Assembly: GCA_029945375.1 (NCBI GenBank)
Contig: CM057064.1
Coordinates: 868,001 to 932,000 of the forward strand
Direction of reading: 5' to 3'
Length of the DNA: 64,000 nucleotides
DNA from: Agaricus subrufescens
Lineage: Eukaryota > Basidiomycota > Agaricomycetes > Agaricales > Agaricaceae
The notes beneath the pieces were generated by a model, which saw nothing but the letters and a program-made list of their open reading frames with translations, was not told the DNA's origin and made no database searches. The position numbers and the translations under genes are program-made. Within the stretch, counting starts at the first letter, position 1. The number at the start of each line of letters is the position of its first letter. Positions 21,559 through 33,600 of the stretch are shown here, in pieces.

Positions 21559-23369
21559 GACACAGATTGTAGGTGGTTGTGTGTTTGCAGGGATGGGAGT
21601 ACGTGGAGGAGAAGTTAAACGTGGTGCTGTAGCCCCAGACGACGATCCCGGGGGTGTGTACCTTGTAGGATTCGGAGCTGGCGGTGGGCACCAACGGCAT
21701 TCACGAGAGCAGCGGGACTCTTTGAATCACAGCATGACGTCAGCCAATAATATCATCATCTTTGACAAATTCGGCAAATCGACAAGTCGGTAATGAGTAT
21801 CCTGTCTTATTCGTTAATGGTCTTCGCGCCCGTGCGTGGAGGGCTAGAACTTGGATGAGCGCAGCGCGGGTGAAATGTCTAATTTTGTTCGCCAAATTAA
21901 ATCAAATATCCTGAGTTGTGCGCTGTGAAATCTTGGCTGACACTCGTTGTCGCCGGAAATGAGGAGTTTACTTTTGTCTTGACGCAGCTTCATCTCTGAA
22001 AAATTTTCTTCTCTCGATAAGAGATTTATACGAGTTCATTGTGCGTGTGTGTATCATTATGTATCTATTTCCATGCATATACTGCATGTTTCCCTCACCG
22101 GGAAAACTGCGACCGGTAAAAGGGGCCGAAAAACCTCAAGGCACTGCCAAAACCCTAGGCCCTGGCAACTCGAATTTTACAAAGAAAGAGAGAGAGAATA
22201 AATAAACACGCTTCCCAGGCTCGGCGACGCGCATTGGTCAGAAGAGAAATCAATCCCCAGGGCGATTCTAAGCGATTCAGCGCAGTTCATGCGCCTTGAG
22301 CGGCTCCTGGATGGCGCTAACAGGGCCGAAGCATATGCCTTGGTCCAATCTTGCCTGGCGCAAGCAACGAGAATCACACGGCGCACTACATAAGCAGGGC
22401 AATCCCTTGATTATCAATCCATTTCCCACGTCGTCTAACCTTGTGTATGCTCAAATCCTTGTTCGTCTCAGCGACAAAGCTTTCGATCCACGCCCCCCAC
22501 GTTCCCCACGCGGTGCCTTCGCGTTCTAGAATATACCGGTATTTTCTAACGAGTCGTTCCAAACGCGTTCAAGCGCGGTTTTCCTGTGTGTCTAGTGCAT
22601 TGCAGTGGCTTCATCGACTATTGCAGGTGCCCATCTTGATTCCCACTCTATCACCATCGCGGACGGATGACACGGCTCCAGGTAAAGTGAGTACATAATA
22701 TCACATTTCTTGCAGTTTTATCGGGCTCATCATAGAACATTCGTTCCCAAGAGTCTAGGGTGATAATGCTGGAGTATCGGCCGGCCGCTTCGGCCCCTGT
22801 GGTGTGAACCCACAAGATGCAGCTGGGAATTCATCTTCTCCGCACCCTACATTCAAGGGGAAAATTTTTAGGGGTCTTGCGCAGGTTTGCCTCGTCCTTT
22901 GGGAAATGAAAATCCACAAGGTAGTGATGCAACAGAAATTGGCCTTTTGTACGAAATTTGTGTCTGCGACCACGTTGACTCTTAGTGCGGACAGAGGATT
23001 CGAGCTCAAACACTAAACCCTGAATGATGGATTAAAAGCTGACGCATTTTGCCCCCGTTTTATCGGATTTGTCCAATGCTTTCCGATTTGGTGGCCGGTG
23101 TTACAATTAAGGGCACCAGATCAGCGGCGCTCCGGAGTTCGGACCTGGACTCATGGACTTTGGCACCTCGAGGTTAATAACTCTCCGACTCCCAGATATA
23201 TAAAGGCACCGTTGCAATCCAAATTTTTTGGCCCGTCGACACCTAGAGGCAGTGTATCTCCCCCCGTCGATTCATTCATCGTAGCCCTTCATTGTCGCTT
23301 CTTTCGGCCCTCTCTCATACGCTCTTCATTACTCTTCTCTCCGCTCTGAGATACATTTCTTTGACTATC
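21559..23369. other. Divergent intergenic region between BZZ1 and the barwin-like gene
   Basis: About 1.8 kb upstream of two divergent genes. No ORF resembles a protein. It should hold both promoters; a clear TATA box serves the right-hand gene. Confidence 0.5.
23197..23204 (+). promoter_or_regulatory. TATA box of the secreted barwin-like gene
   Basis: TATATAAA, 166 bp before the ATG at 23370, followed by CT-rich sequence. Placement fits a core promoter with a 5' UTR of roughly 130 nt; inferred from sequence only. Confidence 0.6.
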
Positions 23370-24072
23370 ATGATCTCTCACGTCGCCTTCACGATCTTCG
23401 CCACGCTTATGTTGGTGTTGTCAGTCTTGGGAGCACCCACTCCCATTGCCAACACCGCGGACACTGTCCAACTAGAAAAGAGAATCACGCACACTGGAAG
23501 GGTTAGTTTTTTCTTTGACTTGTCCATGTCCATGGCCATTTACTCAAGGTGTCTGTTGTCTCTTACAGGGAACGTGGTTCAACGTTGGTGAGTGTATTGT
23601 CTCGATGCCGTTGCCTTCGCATTGTTCTAACGTTCTTCTTCGTAAACTAGGCTTGGGAAATTGCGGCAAATGGAACAAAAACAGCGATGCCATTGTTGCG
23701 ATTTCTAAAACACTTTACGACCAGAATCACGCTAGCAACTGTGACCAGGTTAGTTTTGTTTCTTCTTATGTCTATCTTTGGCCTGCACGCTGATAACATG
23801 GATTCCGCTTTCTATTTTTAGTACGTGCAAATCACGAACAAAGCGACTGGAAAATCCACATATGCCCTTACCCGGGACAGTTGCCCTACCTGTGGCTATG
23901 ACGATCTCGGTACGCTTACATTCCTGATGGCATGAATCCTGTTTCTAACGGCTTTGTTTGCTATTTCGAATTCACAGACATGTCCCCTTCAACGTTCCAG
24001 AAACTGGCTTCTCTTGACAAGGGTGTGGTAGAGGTCTCCTGGCATTTCATGCAAAGGGGCTGGCATCCTTGA
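23370..24072 (+). CDS. Small secreted barwin-like double-psi beta-barrel (RlpA/expansin-like) protein
   Basis: Exons 23370-23501, 23569-23587, 23651-23748, 23822-23909 and 23978-24072 encode 143 aa. A signal peptide (about residues 1-21) is followed by a short propeptide ending in LEKR, a Kex2-type processing site. The mature part starts near GTWFNVG and has the DPBB core: LGNCGKWN, AISKTLYD, CDQYVQITN, SCPTCGYDDLDMSP, FQKLASLDKGVVEVSW. Four core cysteines are placed as in basidiomycete RlpA-like/barwin-like proteins. There is no carbohydrate-binding module, so it is a single-domain expansin-like protein; such proteins act on walls without known hydrolysis. Catalytic activity should not be assumed. 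Confidence 0.88.
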
Positions 24073-24550
24073 ATGCAGCGGCCTCGTGTGCGCAGGTCCA
24101 CGCGTCCGCATCTTTGACCCTTTCTATTCTATTTTTTTTCTGCATCCCGAAGATTGTCCTCTGGCGGTCACTCGTTACGAGGTTCATTGTTATTTGAATG
24201 CCATCCTTCTGCGAGGGATGAGCCTGCTAGAGCTCACGTTGTAATAATAGTGTAAGCCAAAGCTTCGATGACTTTGATGTTTCTTAGATTTCATGTCTTC
24301 GGCATTGCTGGTTGCCGTACGTCCTCATTTTTCTTATTAGCGCGATTTGTAATTGCCTGCTTCTCTTTATGTTGTATCAGTACGAAAGAATCGCTAGATG
24401 TTGTGTTCAATAGAAAATAGATATGATACTGATCATTGTCTCGAGTCGTTGCTATTGTGTGACATTTGAAAAGAAAGGCTGGGCAGTGTTTCGGTTCTAT
24501 ATATAGATTATTCACTAAAAAATGATGCTTTCGAAGCGGGCTACGGTGAA

Positions 24551-25426
24551 TTAAATCTCCTTGGGCACGCATGCTTTATTCCTTAACCAGTCTAGCAACA
24601 ACGTGTTATCATTCATATTGGTTCATGACAGGTTCAATTTACTCACCAACAGCAACATCTTCTAGGTGGTCGTCAAAATCTCCGAACTTGAGATGAAGCT
24701 TCTGGTCGCGAACAAGGGTTAGAGCTTGGTTCGCCAGGTTCGGCGGAGATAATTGGTAAGGAGAGTCGGAGGTAAACGGCTTTGGTGGACTAGGCGCAGG
24801 TTTCCAGGTAGCGTTTAGTGTGGCGGCAATGTGGGGCTGCGATGAACAAATTAAGGGATTTTTGTGTTTGGAGCGCACGGAGTTAATTTGACATACAACC
24901 AAAGCTGCTGATGTTCCATCAATTTGAGAGGCGTCCAACTGCGGAGCGAGTTATGAAATGCAAAAGTTTTTTTTTTCCCTTTTTCTTTCATTGAGAAGTA
25001 CGAGACTTACGACAAATGCGACGGCATGATGGAATCCTTGTTGAATTCTGGATGCAATCTTCTCTCCGACGGAGAATAGAGATGTGTCTTCTGGACGCTC
25101 GCACGCCTGGTAGTAGCCTACAACCTTAAGCCCGAGGGAATCTGCGTGCTGTCCTGCCTGTAGTATATCACGGATAGCATTTCGTTCATAAATAAAGTTC
25201 GTCGGTAGGAGAAAAACGCTGTGCGCACTAGGTCCAATCCAATTTCCATCATCGGGCTCAAACTAGTCCAGTGGTGCAATAGCGGTATTGCATCTGTGGC
25301 TTCCACGACTCCTTCTGATGTTTCTTTGCCGATAAGCACGCCATTGACGCGTTGGTGAGGATGTTTAGCTAGATGAAAGAATAGCTTGATGTAAGCGGGC
25401 CCGGTGATGGTGTATCTCGTCGCCAT
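24551..25426 (-). CDS. EMC8: ER membrane protein complex subunit 8/9
   Basis: Exons on minus: 25229-25426, 25011-25157, 24897-24938, 24647-24836, 24551-24591; 205 aa. The sequence has the UPF0172/EMC8-9 pattern: YTITGPAYIKL near the start, VNGVLIG, DAIPLLHHW followed by TSLSPMMEIGLDL, LGLKVVGYYQA, and the C-terminal DFDDHLEDV...DWLRNKA. This is an MPN fold without the JAMM metal ligands, so it is structural. EMC8/9 is the cytosolic subunit of the ER complex that inserts membrane proteins. Exon 3 may end at 24897 (strong GTATGT donor) or one codon earlier. Divergent from RPAP3. Confidence 0.92.
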
Positions 25427-25801
25427 TTTGGCTCTGTGAGCTGGTCTGATTCTGGAATTGGGGTGATGGTTGGTTGTTTTTTCTTTTCACAAAAACAGTA
25501 TCAGAAGGATTGTTGGAGGAAACAAGCCAGTGTCATGGCGAGCGATCGACGATCGTGATGCATCGGAATAAGCCGAATTCCTCTGGGCAGCAAACATTGC
25601 TAGCTTGAAGAGACTTGTGGTTGGCGTGCAGGATTGTGCTACGCGGCCAAATGGTCTCAATACTCTCAAAAATCACCCCAAAAATCAAGCAAAAAGCCCC
25701 TTGAATAGAGACCGTTCACCGCGATTCGGACTTTTCCGACAGTTGTGTATCCTTATTTACTATTGTCATCCGTTGCGTGAATTTCGCAAATCTTGACCAC
25801 A
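25427..25801. promoter_or_regulatory. Shared promoter region of EMC8/9 and RPAP3
   Basis: A 375-bp interval separates the two start codons of divergent genes, so both core promoters must lie here. No consensus TATA box was seen; assignment rests on position only. Confidence 0.5.
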
Positions 25802-27434
25802 ATGGCAGAGAAGGCCTTGAAAGAAAAAGAAAAGGCGAGTAAACAAAAACTAGCTCATCGCCAAGTAGTAACCAAAATTGTAGGGAAATGCCGCATTCAA
25901 AGCTAATGACTATCCCACTGCCATCGGACATTATACAGCAGCGGCACTGGCGGATCCCAAAGACTTTACCTATCCTCTCAACCGAGCTGCGGCGTACTTG
26001 AAGCTAGGCAAGTACGTTTCCATCGCCCGTTGTCTTTTTTTTTTTTCCCAGCAGTGCGTCATATACACAGCTGACCTATTGTCTTGCTGCCTCGTGTAGG
26101 TTTGTAGACGCCGAACGTGACTGCGCTAGGGTTCTAGTCCTGAGTCCAAAAAATGTCAAGGCATACTTTAGAAGAGGCCAAGCTAATATAGGTCAGAATA
26201 ATCTCACTGAAGCGCGCCGAGGTAGGTTTTCTTTTTCGTCATTCTACGTCGGTGTTTCACTTCACTGAACCTGGATTATCATTTCTAGATTTCACAGAAG
26301 CACTAAGATTGGAACCGAATAATCAAACAGCTAAAGAAGAACTCAGAAAGATCGCGGAAAGGGTTGAGGCGGAGAAAAGCAGGGTAATCTTTGCAAAGGG
26401 TTGTTCTTTATCCCATGTCTGAATTTCTTTTTTGTCTTTTTAGAAATCTGGTCTCCGTCGCGGCGATTCTGGATCCAGTTCTGTACCGGAATCCGACCCG
26501 GCACCCAAGCGCCGACGAGTGCCAATCTCTATAGTCGATTCACCCACATCGCCAAAAGAATCTACCTCTCAGAATGTGCAGCAAGGCGCTCCGGTCGAGT
26601 CGGTCGTATCCTCTTCTTCGGGTTTCGATATACATGAGGTGTCGTCACGCTCTATCAAGGACGGTGATGCAGCAGCATCACCATCTCCAGGAGTCGAAAA
26701 ACAACCTTCGCCTCAAACACCACCCACAACCTCCTCTTCATCGAAAACGACATCTTTTGCTCAAGCCAAACAAGCACGTGAAGCGAAAATAACAAAAGTA
26801 GGAGGTGGCATATTTCGCGCGTCCGGACAACACACGATATTCCCCACCAGAGATGTGACTCCCTCATCACCTACTCCATCTTCTGATCCTGTCTCCAAAA
26901 AGGAAAACGAGGAGAGTCATGTTGTTCCTGTGAAGGAACCTCAATCTTCAAATGGAACACAGCAACAGCCTGCGTCATCTGGAGATAATGAAGATCTGAA
27001 CTCCCCGGTGCCTGCGTCGTTGTTCGATTTGATTCGCGCATGGAGATCGATGTTAACGAGTGTGGAGCGATGGAAGTTGTTGCAGGTGATACATATATAT
27101 ACATGTCGTCCTTCTAATTTGAAACTGATCTCGATTTAACTAGACAATTCCTCCCTCAAAAATATCATCATTCTTCAAGACATCTCTAGAGGCTACTTTC
27201 TTGGTTTCAATACTCGAAGTTTTCCTCGTTGTGTTATCCTCGCAACCGGTGTCGGATGAAACGAGTAGAGTCAAAGAGTATATGAATGCTCTAGCAAAAG
27301 TCGCAAGATTTCCGACGTTGGTTATGTTTCTGAGCGGGAAGGAAAAGGCGGTTGCTAAGGAGGTGTGGAGGAAACTTGGTTTGCAGGATAGTGCACCGGG
27401 AGCTTGGAGCGTTCTTGGAAGTCTTAGATCGTAG
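25802..27434 (+). CDS. RPAP3: RPAP3-like TPR co-chaperone (R2TP component)
   Basis: Exons 25802-25834, 25884-26011, 26100-26221, 26289-26383, 26444-27085 and 27144-27434 encode 436 aa. Residues about 8-120 are three TPR helical pairs (GNAAFKANDYPTA, YPLNRAAAYLKLGK, AYFRRGQANIG) of the Hsp90-binding type. A basic, Ser/Pro-rich disordered linker follows. The C-terminal 130 residues match the RPAP3_C domain (LFDLIRAWRSM, then F..L....LVSILEVFLVVLSS and the MALA/RFPTLVMFLS-like helices). R2TP assembles RNA polymerase II, snoRNPs and PIKKs with Hsp90. Intron 1 (25835-25883) has a GC donor (AAG|GCGAGT); the nearby GT would break the frame. Confidence 0.87.
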
Positions 27435-27710
27435 ATCTATGTTTTGTGCTAATCATGTATGTTTCTTGGTAATTAGTATGCATACCTCCCTCTTGTGAGG
27501 GTAGGGAGAATCTTGTTATCTTTGGCTAGTCTACGACTCTTAGGTTATCCAGTCCTTTGACAATGTAGTAGGTACAGGCTGAACGAAATATCTTCGTCTC
27601 CCGAGTGTATGATATAACGCTGATTATGACTAGAGAAACGCTAAGAGTGATATCTCCATTAAACCCTAAACTATAGTCAGGTACCTACATACATAAATTA
27701 ACTGAGGGTC

Positions 27711-30459
27711 CTAAGCCTGTCGTTGACTCAGCGCAGCGTGCTTCAAGAAAAAGCTCCTCGGTATAGCCGAAACGCCTCGCGCATAGATCTGGTTCGTATA
27801 CACCAGCTCATCGTATATAATTGCCGGCACTTTTTCATTGACCATGGATGATCCGGGGTGTATCTTGACGATCTATTCAAATGTGAGCCAAGATAGGGGA
27901 AAAATTAAATATAGAGCAACTATTATTAAACGCTCACGCACCGAATGACCCATGGTTTGTTTATACGACCCGTCTTGTTGCAGAAACGCTGAATTCCCGA
28001 CTAATCCATATCCAAGACTCTTGATAACCGGATCTTCATTCTCTCCACAGGAACTATTAGGGTCCAATCCGACTTTCTTGGACACTTCAATTAATTGTTC
28101 TTTGATCTTCTTCCCCTCGATTAAGCATTTCTCGTTGATAAAATGTTTTTTACACCATTCTTTTCTTTGAGATTTGCTTTCATTTTGTGATATTTCTTGA
28201 TATGAGCGGACGGTGTTAAGGATGGTCATATGATCACCGGAGGGATGACGGAATTTCCGGCGAGAGTCTGATACTGCTTCGCGCTGATCGGAGATATCGA
28301 GGAAGAGTTTGGAAGAGGAGGAAAGGATGGAGACGATAATGAGGATTTCTTTGGTGCAGTTGTGTTCTGAGGATGCGAGGATAGAGCGGGAAAGATGGGG
28401 CTCAGTGGGGAATGACGCCATGCGGCGACCTGTCGGGGTTAGCTTTTGGTCTTTGTCGATGGCGCCGAGAAGCCAGAGTGTTTTAAGTGCGGAGTAGACT
28501 GATGGCGAGATATCGGAATCGTATGAGGTAATGATGGAGATTGGTATACTCACTGGAGTCGATATCAGGTTTATCCATGAGATCGAGTTCTTCCATGTTC
28601 TGACCGATACATTTTAGTTGAAGAATACTGGATGTTAAACTACAACGGAGAATTTCGGGTTCAGCTGTCATTTTCATGGATTCGAAAGCCTGTTCGGTGT
28701 ATAGGCGAAAGCAGACGCCTTTACCCTATTCGTTTAAATTAGGGCCAGCGTGTTCCCAGGCAGGAATTGACACATACCTCACGGCCAGCGCGTCCGGCTC
28801 GTTGCATCGCAGAAGATTTTGTGATATCCCTTGTTAGGAGTGTGTCAAATCCTGCAATGAGACGTAAGTTAGGGAGCAGATGAACACTTTTTGAACCTGC
28901 CTCCGCCTGAGTCTCTTGCTAGATATTGTTTCTCTTTACATTTCCCTGTATCAATAACATATTTTACACCTGGTATCGTAATGGACGTTTCAGCGATATT
29001 TGTGGCAAGTATACATTTTCGTGTGCCTGGCGGGGCAGATTCAAATACTTTGGTATTTTTGTGCGCGGATTGGGATGCGTACATCGGAAGTATCAAGACC
29101 TGGCAACGGATTAAGATTATGAATGACGAGACAAAATCGACGATACTGACATCCATCTTCTCCGCAGGTAACCTTTTAGCAAAAAAAGTTATTGATTTTT
29201 CGAGGCTTTCGATATCTTCCTGGCCTGTAACACTTGTTAGTCGAACACAACATAGGTGTAATCGGGATGAAGATTTACCTGGAAGGAATATTAGGACATC
29301 CCCTGGTGGTTGGTCTACATGTACTTGAAAAAACGTCCGCATAGCCGCATCTACGTAATCTACTTGGCTTTCACTCGAGTGGTAAATAGTGACGGGATGC
29401 TGCCGCCCCTGGACGTAGATAATCTTAGCACTTGAATATGTATGAGTACTTCCTGAAGAGAGACGGGAGAAGCAACTGACTTATGAAAGAATTTACTGAA
29501 TTTCTCAGCGTCAAGCGTCGCGCTCATAATGATAACCTTTAGAGGGTTCATTTTATCAGCGTTTCCTTTGCCTTTGGGATCAAGAGTGTTGTTCCGCTTT
29601 TTTTGAATTGTTTTGAGATTAGCAATGAGGAGATCGGTTCGTAACGTTCGTTCATGGGCTTCGTCAACGATGACAACGCTATACTTGCTGAGTAGGGCGT
29701 CCGACATTAGTTCACGGACAATCATTCCATCCGTCATGTACTTGATCCGAGTCCCAGAACCATACTTTTCATCAAAGCGGACAGCATAACCGACGGTATC
29801 ACCAACGGGGGCACCCTGCTCTTTCGACACGCGATCTGCTAGGGACGTAGCGGCAACGCGGCGGGGTTGCGTGACCGCTATCATGCCCTTGCCGGCTAAA
29901 CCGTTTTCCAGCAAATACTGTGGGACCTCTAGTACTTGTGAGTCATGGTCAGCGGAGTACACGAAGCTGGTTCACTTACGGGTCGTCTTTCCGGAACCCG
30001 TTTCCCCTAGAAGGACTGAAACATCGTGCTTGTCGATCTCTGCTATAAGGGCATCTCGGCCTGAATGATGTTTAAATAGCCATTGAACTAAGCTATAAAT
30101 TGGGGCATACCCTTGGCAATTGGTAGTTGCTTCCTCTGTTCCTGGAGTTGTAGATCGGTTGATGAACTTGATCGAAATTTTTTCGACCGAGAACCTTCTC
30201 CAACGCCATTTATATGGTTTGGACTGTCATGGCCGTGAGCCTTGGAGGGCTTATATCCATTGACCAACTTTTGAGGTGTGACGCCGTTCACTGTAACAGC
30301 CGATTTCTTGGGCGACTGTTCTTCGTCTGAAGCGTCGTATCGGGGTCTCTTTTGCTGGTGGCTGTGACCATGCTCTTTGTGGCGCTTGCTGCTGCCTGAG
30401 CGTTGCTTGAAGTCAACAGAGGAGAAATGTTTGCGTTTCTGGGGGACTGACATGGTCAT
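27711..30459 (-). CDS. DHR2: DEAH-box RNA helicase, DHR2/DHX33 type
   Basis: Exons on minus: 30111-30459, 29980-30060, 29481-29928, 29279-29430, 29151-29224, 28901-29099, 28778-28851, 28554-28725, 27942-28498, 27711-27872; 755 aa. After a basic, disordered N terminus come all DEAH motifs: GETGSGKTTQ (about 135-144), TQPRRVAA, VDEAHERT (DEAH 232-235), SATLDAEKFS, FLPGQEDIE, ATNIAETSITI and QRAGRAGRE. The HA2/winged-helix and OB-type C-terminal domains follow (TLWLLGAID, PSGDH, YARGVS). The closest families known to me are yeast Dhr2 and human DHX33, nucleolar factors in 18S rRNA maturation. The start may be 30459 or the second ATG at 30453. The intron at 28852-28900 is GC-AG; the intron at 29100-29150 is 51 nt and stop-free. 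Confidence 0.88.
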
Positions 30460-30614
30460 ACATAGGAAGGCGGAGAGACTGGGGTAGTAGTTGATCAAGG
30501 ACGAGTCGGGCCAGGACCAGCTCCTGGAAGAAAATCCGCCAGCCCTGTCACGCGTAACGGGTGACTGTCCCGCGTCGCGCACACCAGCGTGACCCCCAAT
30601 ATTGCTTCCTCCTC
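30460..30614. promoter_or_regulatory. Compact bidirectional promoter of DHR2 and SCC2
   Basis: Only 155 bp separate the divergent start codons of the helicase and the cohesin loader, so both transcription starts must lie within or overlap this interval. It is GC-rich and contains no TATA box. Confidence 0.55.
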
Positions 30615-33600
30615 ATGGACAACAGCCGTCGCTGGCGGCCCCAGGACCAGCATTTCTACCACCAAGAGCCCCCACAGCAGCCCCAGCAGAACGTCCGCTA
30701 TGGCCCTGCTGCTGCAGACTCGGTTCACAATGCTCAGGGCCTTCTGGCAGTGTACCCGATGGCTTCAGCTACCCCAACCAATCACGGTAATGTCTTGAAT
30801 CTGGCTGGATTCCCTCTTGCTGATGCTGTATCAGCTGTGCGACATATGAGCAACATGTACACCACTGCTGCGCCCCCAACGTTTGCCCAGCCATCGTATT
30901 ACGCTCCTCGTACCTCGTATCCGCACCAGGGGAATGCGCCGCCATATTCAGAGCATGATCAGCAAGTTCGGTACCTCTCTTCACCTCAACCTCCAGCGAA
31001 CGACGGAGGGTATTGGTCCACCGCAAGGGATAGCGCTGTCCGTATACTAGCGGATCAACCACCTTCGTTAGTTCAGCAGTTGATCGTATATATGCGCCTT
31101 TTTCCTCACTATACGCTCTCAGTTCTTATCGTTACCCTGCTCAGCAGAGCTGGCGTCCTCCACAAGGGCCTGTATCTTCATTTCAGCCATCACCATTTGC
31201 ACGATCAGTATTTCAACGCACCGCCCCCCCAAATAATACGTACCCGACACCTTCACCGCCGGTGATGCATACTTCATCGTCTTCTCTTGCGCATGCACTA
31301 GGTCCCCCACTTCATGTGCCGCAAAGACCTCCTCCCGCGCGGCCCCCTCCTCCGCCACAAAGGGTTTATCATCCGGACGAGTCGCGGGCATTTTTCAATA
31401 CTTTCCTGGAGCAAAAGACTCGCGAAATGAAGATCGAAACGCAGCCTCGGCCCCAACCTACAGCAAATCCAGTGAGAACGCCCTCTCCCATGAAACCGTT
31501 TTCTCCTATGAAACCGCCTGCTCCGATGAAAGCGTCTACCCCAATGAAACCGCCTACCCCAGCGAAAGCGGTTGTTCCAGTGAAAACGCCTATCACGAAA
31601 CTTGCTGCTGCCGCTCAGAATCAACCATCTCCTCAGTCGAGTCCGGATCCCTTGTCTATCATGGCATATAGTTCCCCCATCCCGATTACTCCTCGCAAAC
31701 GGAAGCCAGTCGTTGAAATAGAATCACCCTCCGCAAAGCGAATGCAGATGATGCGGGATGAGTATGTAAAGCCTGTACAACGGTCCTCCTCTTCCTCCGT
31801 TTCTTCAGTTCCATCTACACCAAGTTCCAAGTCGGTTGCTTCCACTAGTTCCCAGGGCCCAACCCCCACACCCACACCCAAGCGCACTCCGAATCTTGCG
31901 TATGTCTCTGTCCCTCGCCCTACCTGGGCGACACCCCATATGCGACAGAATGGATTTACCACTCCCTCAATGTCACGCAAGAAATCCAGAATCGGCAACG
32001 ACTCACCTGATCTGGGCGGCTATGGTCCTCTGGATGGCGATGGGAGTCCTCTCAAACGACATGGTATAACAGATTCTGTCAGAAGCTCTGCTCGTAGGAC
32101 CGGGGACCGCGACGATCGTGGTGGGTAGTTCTTATCAGTTCATCTGCTTGTATACGAACTGAAATCTGGTGTTTAGCACCACTCGAGAAATTTTTATGTT
32201 TAGTAGAGGATATTTTCGACTCCGAAGACGCTCTCCCATCCGAGGTTAACATTAGCGACTTACCGGAATTTTTTTCATCCCTTTCGCTCGATTCATCCCA
32301 ACCCCACTTGCACTCTAATCATATTCGTAAGCTCACGAAATATATTGGCCAAGTGGCCCGTCCCAACCAACGGCTTCGGAACACAACTACGAGCACTATG
32401 AACACCCCGCGGGCACAAGGACGTATGGCCCAGGTTGATACTCAGGTTCTGTCGCGATTACTCAAGGTGTTGGATCGATCAGTCAAGACTGGTGAAGACT
32501 TGGACCCCTTTAAATATGTCGCACCGGCGACAGGTCCTCCTAAGGGTTCTCCCCGGAAAAAAGCCACGAAAGCAAAGAAACAGGATGCATCCCAGTCTCA
32601 ACCAACTAAGGAAGGCTCAGATGATACCGTTGACCAAGAAACCGACCGAAAAAGTGTTGAGGAGGAAGATCGTGAGCCTGAGAAGGAGCTGGACCACGTC
32701 GATCATGAACAACTGACCCGGTCCTTGAACATCGCTCGGGAGAGTATATTGGCTGCTGATTGCTGTATTGCGTTGCTCGGAAGCGACAGGCTGACTAAAC
32801 AGGTATGCATTGAGGTAGTCGAGGAGAACAACTACTGACAAATTCTGCGCAGCTATATTCCGAAGAATTGATCATTTCTTGCTTTAACGCCGTTAAGAAT
32901 CAACTTGAGAAGATCATCTATCCATTCGTGGAGACGTCATTAGGAGCTGGTTTTGAATTTGGTGGCAACACCATGCTCCGTTTCATTATTCAAGACAACT
33001 CCTCGACTGCATCGTCTCATCGGAAGCAATTGAGCGAATTGTTTCAAGCTTTGTCCAGCGTAATTCCGCGCATTAACAATCTTGTAAATGCTGAAACTGT
33101 CGCGATGTCGGATGCCATTATCATTTCTGCTGTATACATTGCGATTGGGCCGTTCTTCGTTGTAGAAGGTGAAGGGGAATCGAAAGGCAAGAAAGAAAAA
33201 GACAACATTGTTTTGAAAACTTTCGGCAAGAGCGCTATGAGAGGCCTACGTTTGGATGCCTTGGGCTTAATTAGGAGTGTTAGTGTCTCGACTTTCCCAA
33301 AGTTTGCATATTGACTTGAAATCTCCTCGCTATAGATTTTCGCAAATCACGAGAGTCAACGATCATGGATTATTGAAGAGATTCTGACTTCATTGATCAA
33401 GTTATCAGATACAAAACAGAAGGCTGGACAATTCCGGTAAGTTAATATAAGTAAAGCTTGAGTAGATCTCGGTTACTGATTGAATTTTAGACTCCGTGAT
33501 GGTCGATCTATACGAACAGTTTCTGCCTTGTTGCTGCAGCTTGTACAAACCTCCGCGCATGATGTGCGATTGAAAGCAAGAAAAATCGAGAAGAACAGGC

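Noticed and set aside
31298..31998. Minus-strand ORFs with RRFHW repeats and Gly/Val repeats
   Set aside because: Antisense reading of the PMKP repeat and Ser/Pro-rich region of SCC2.
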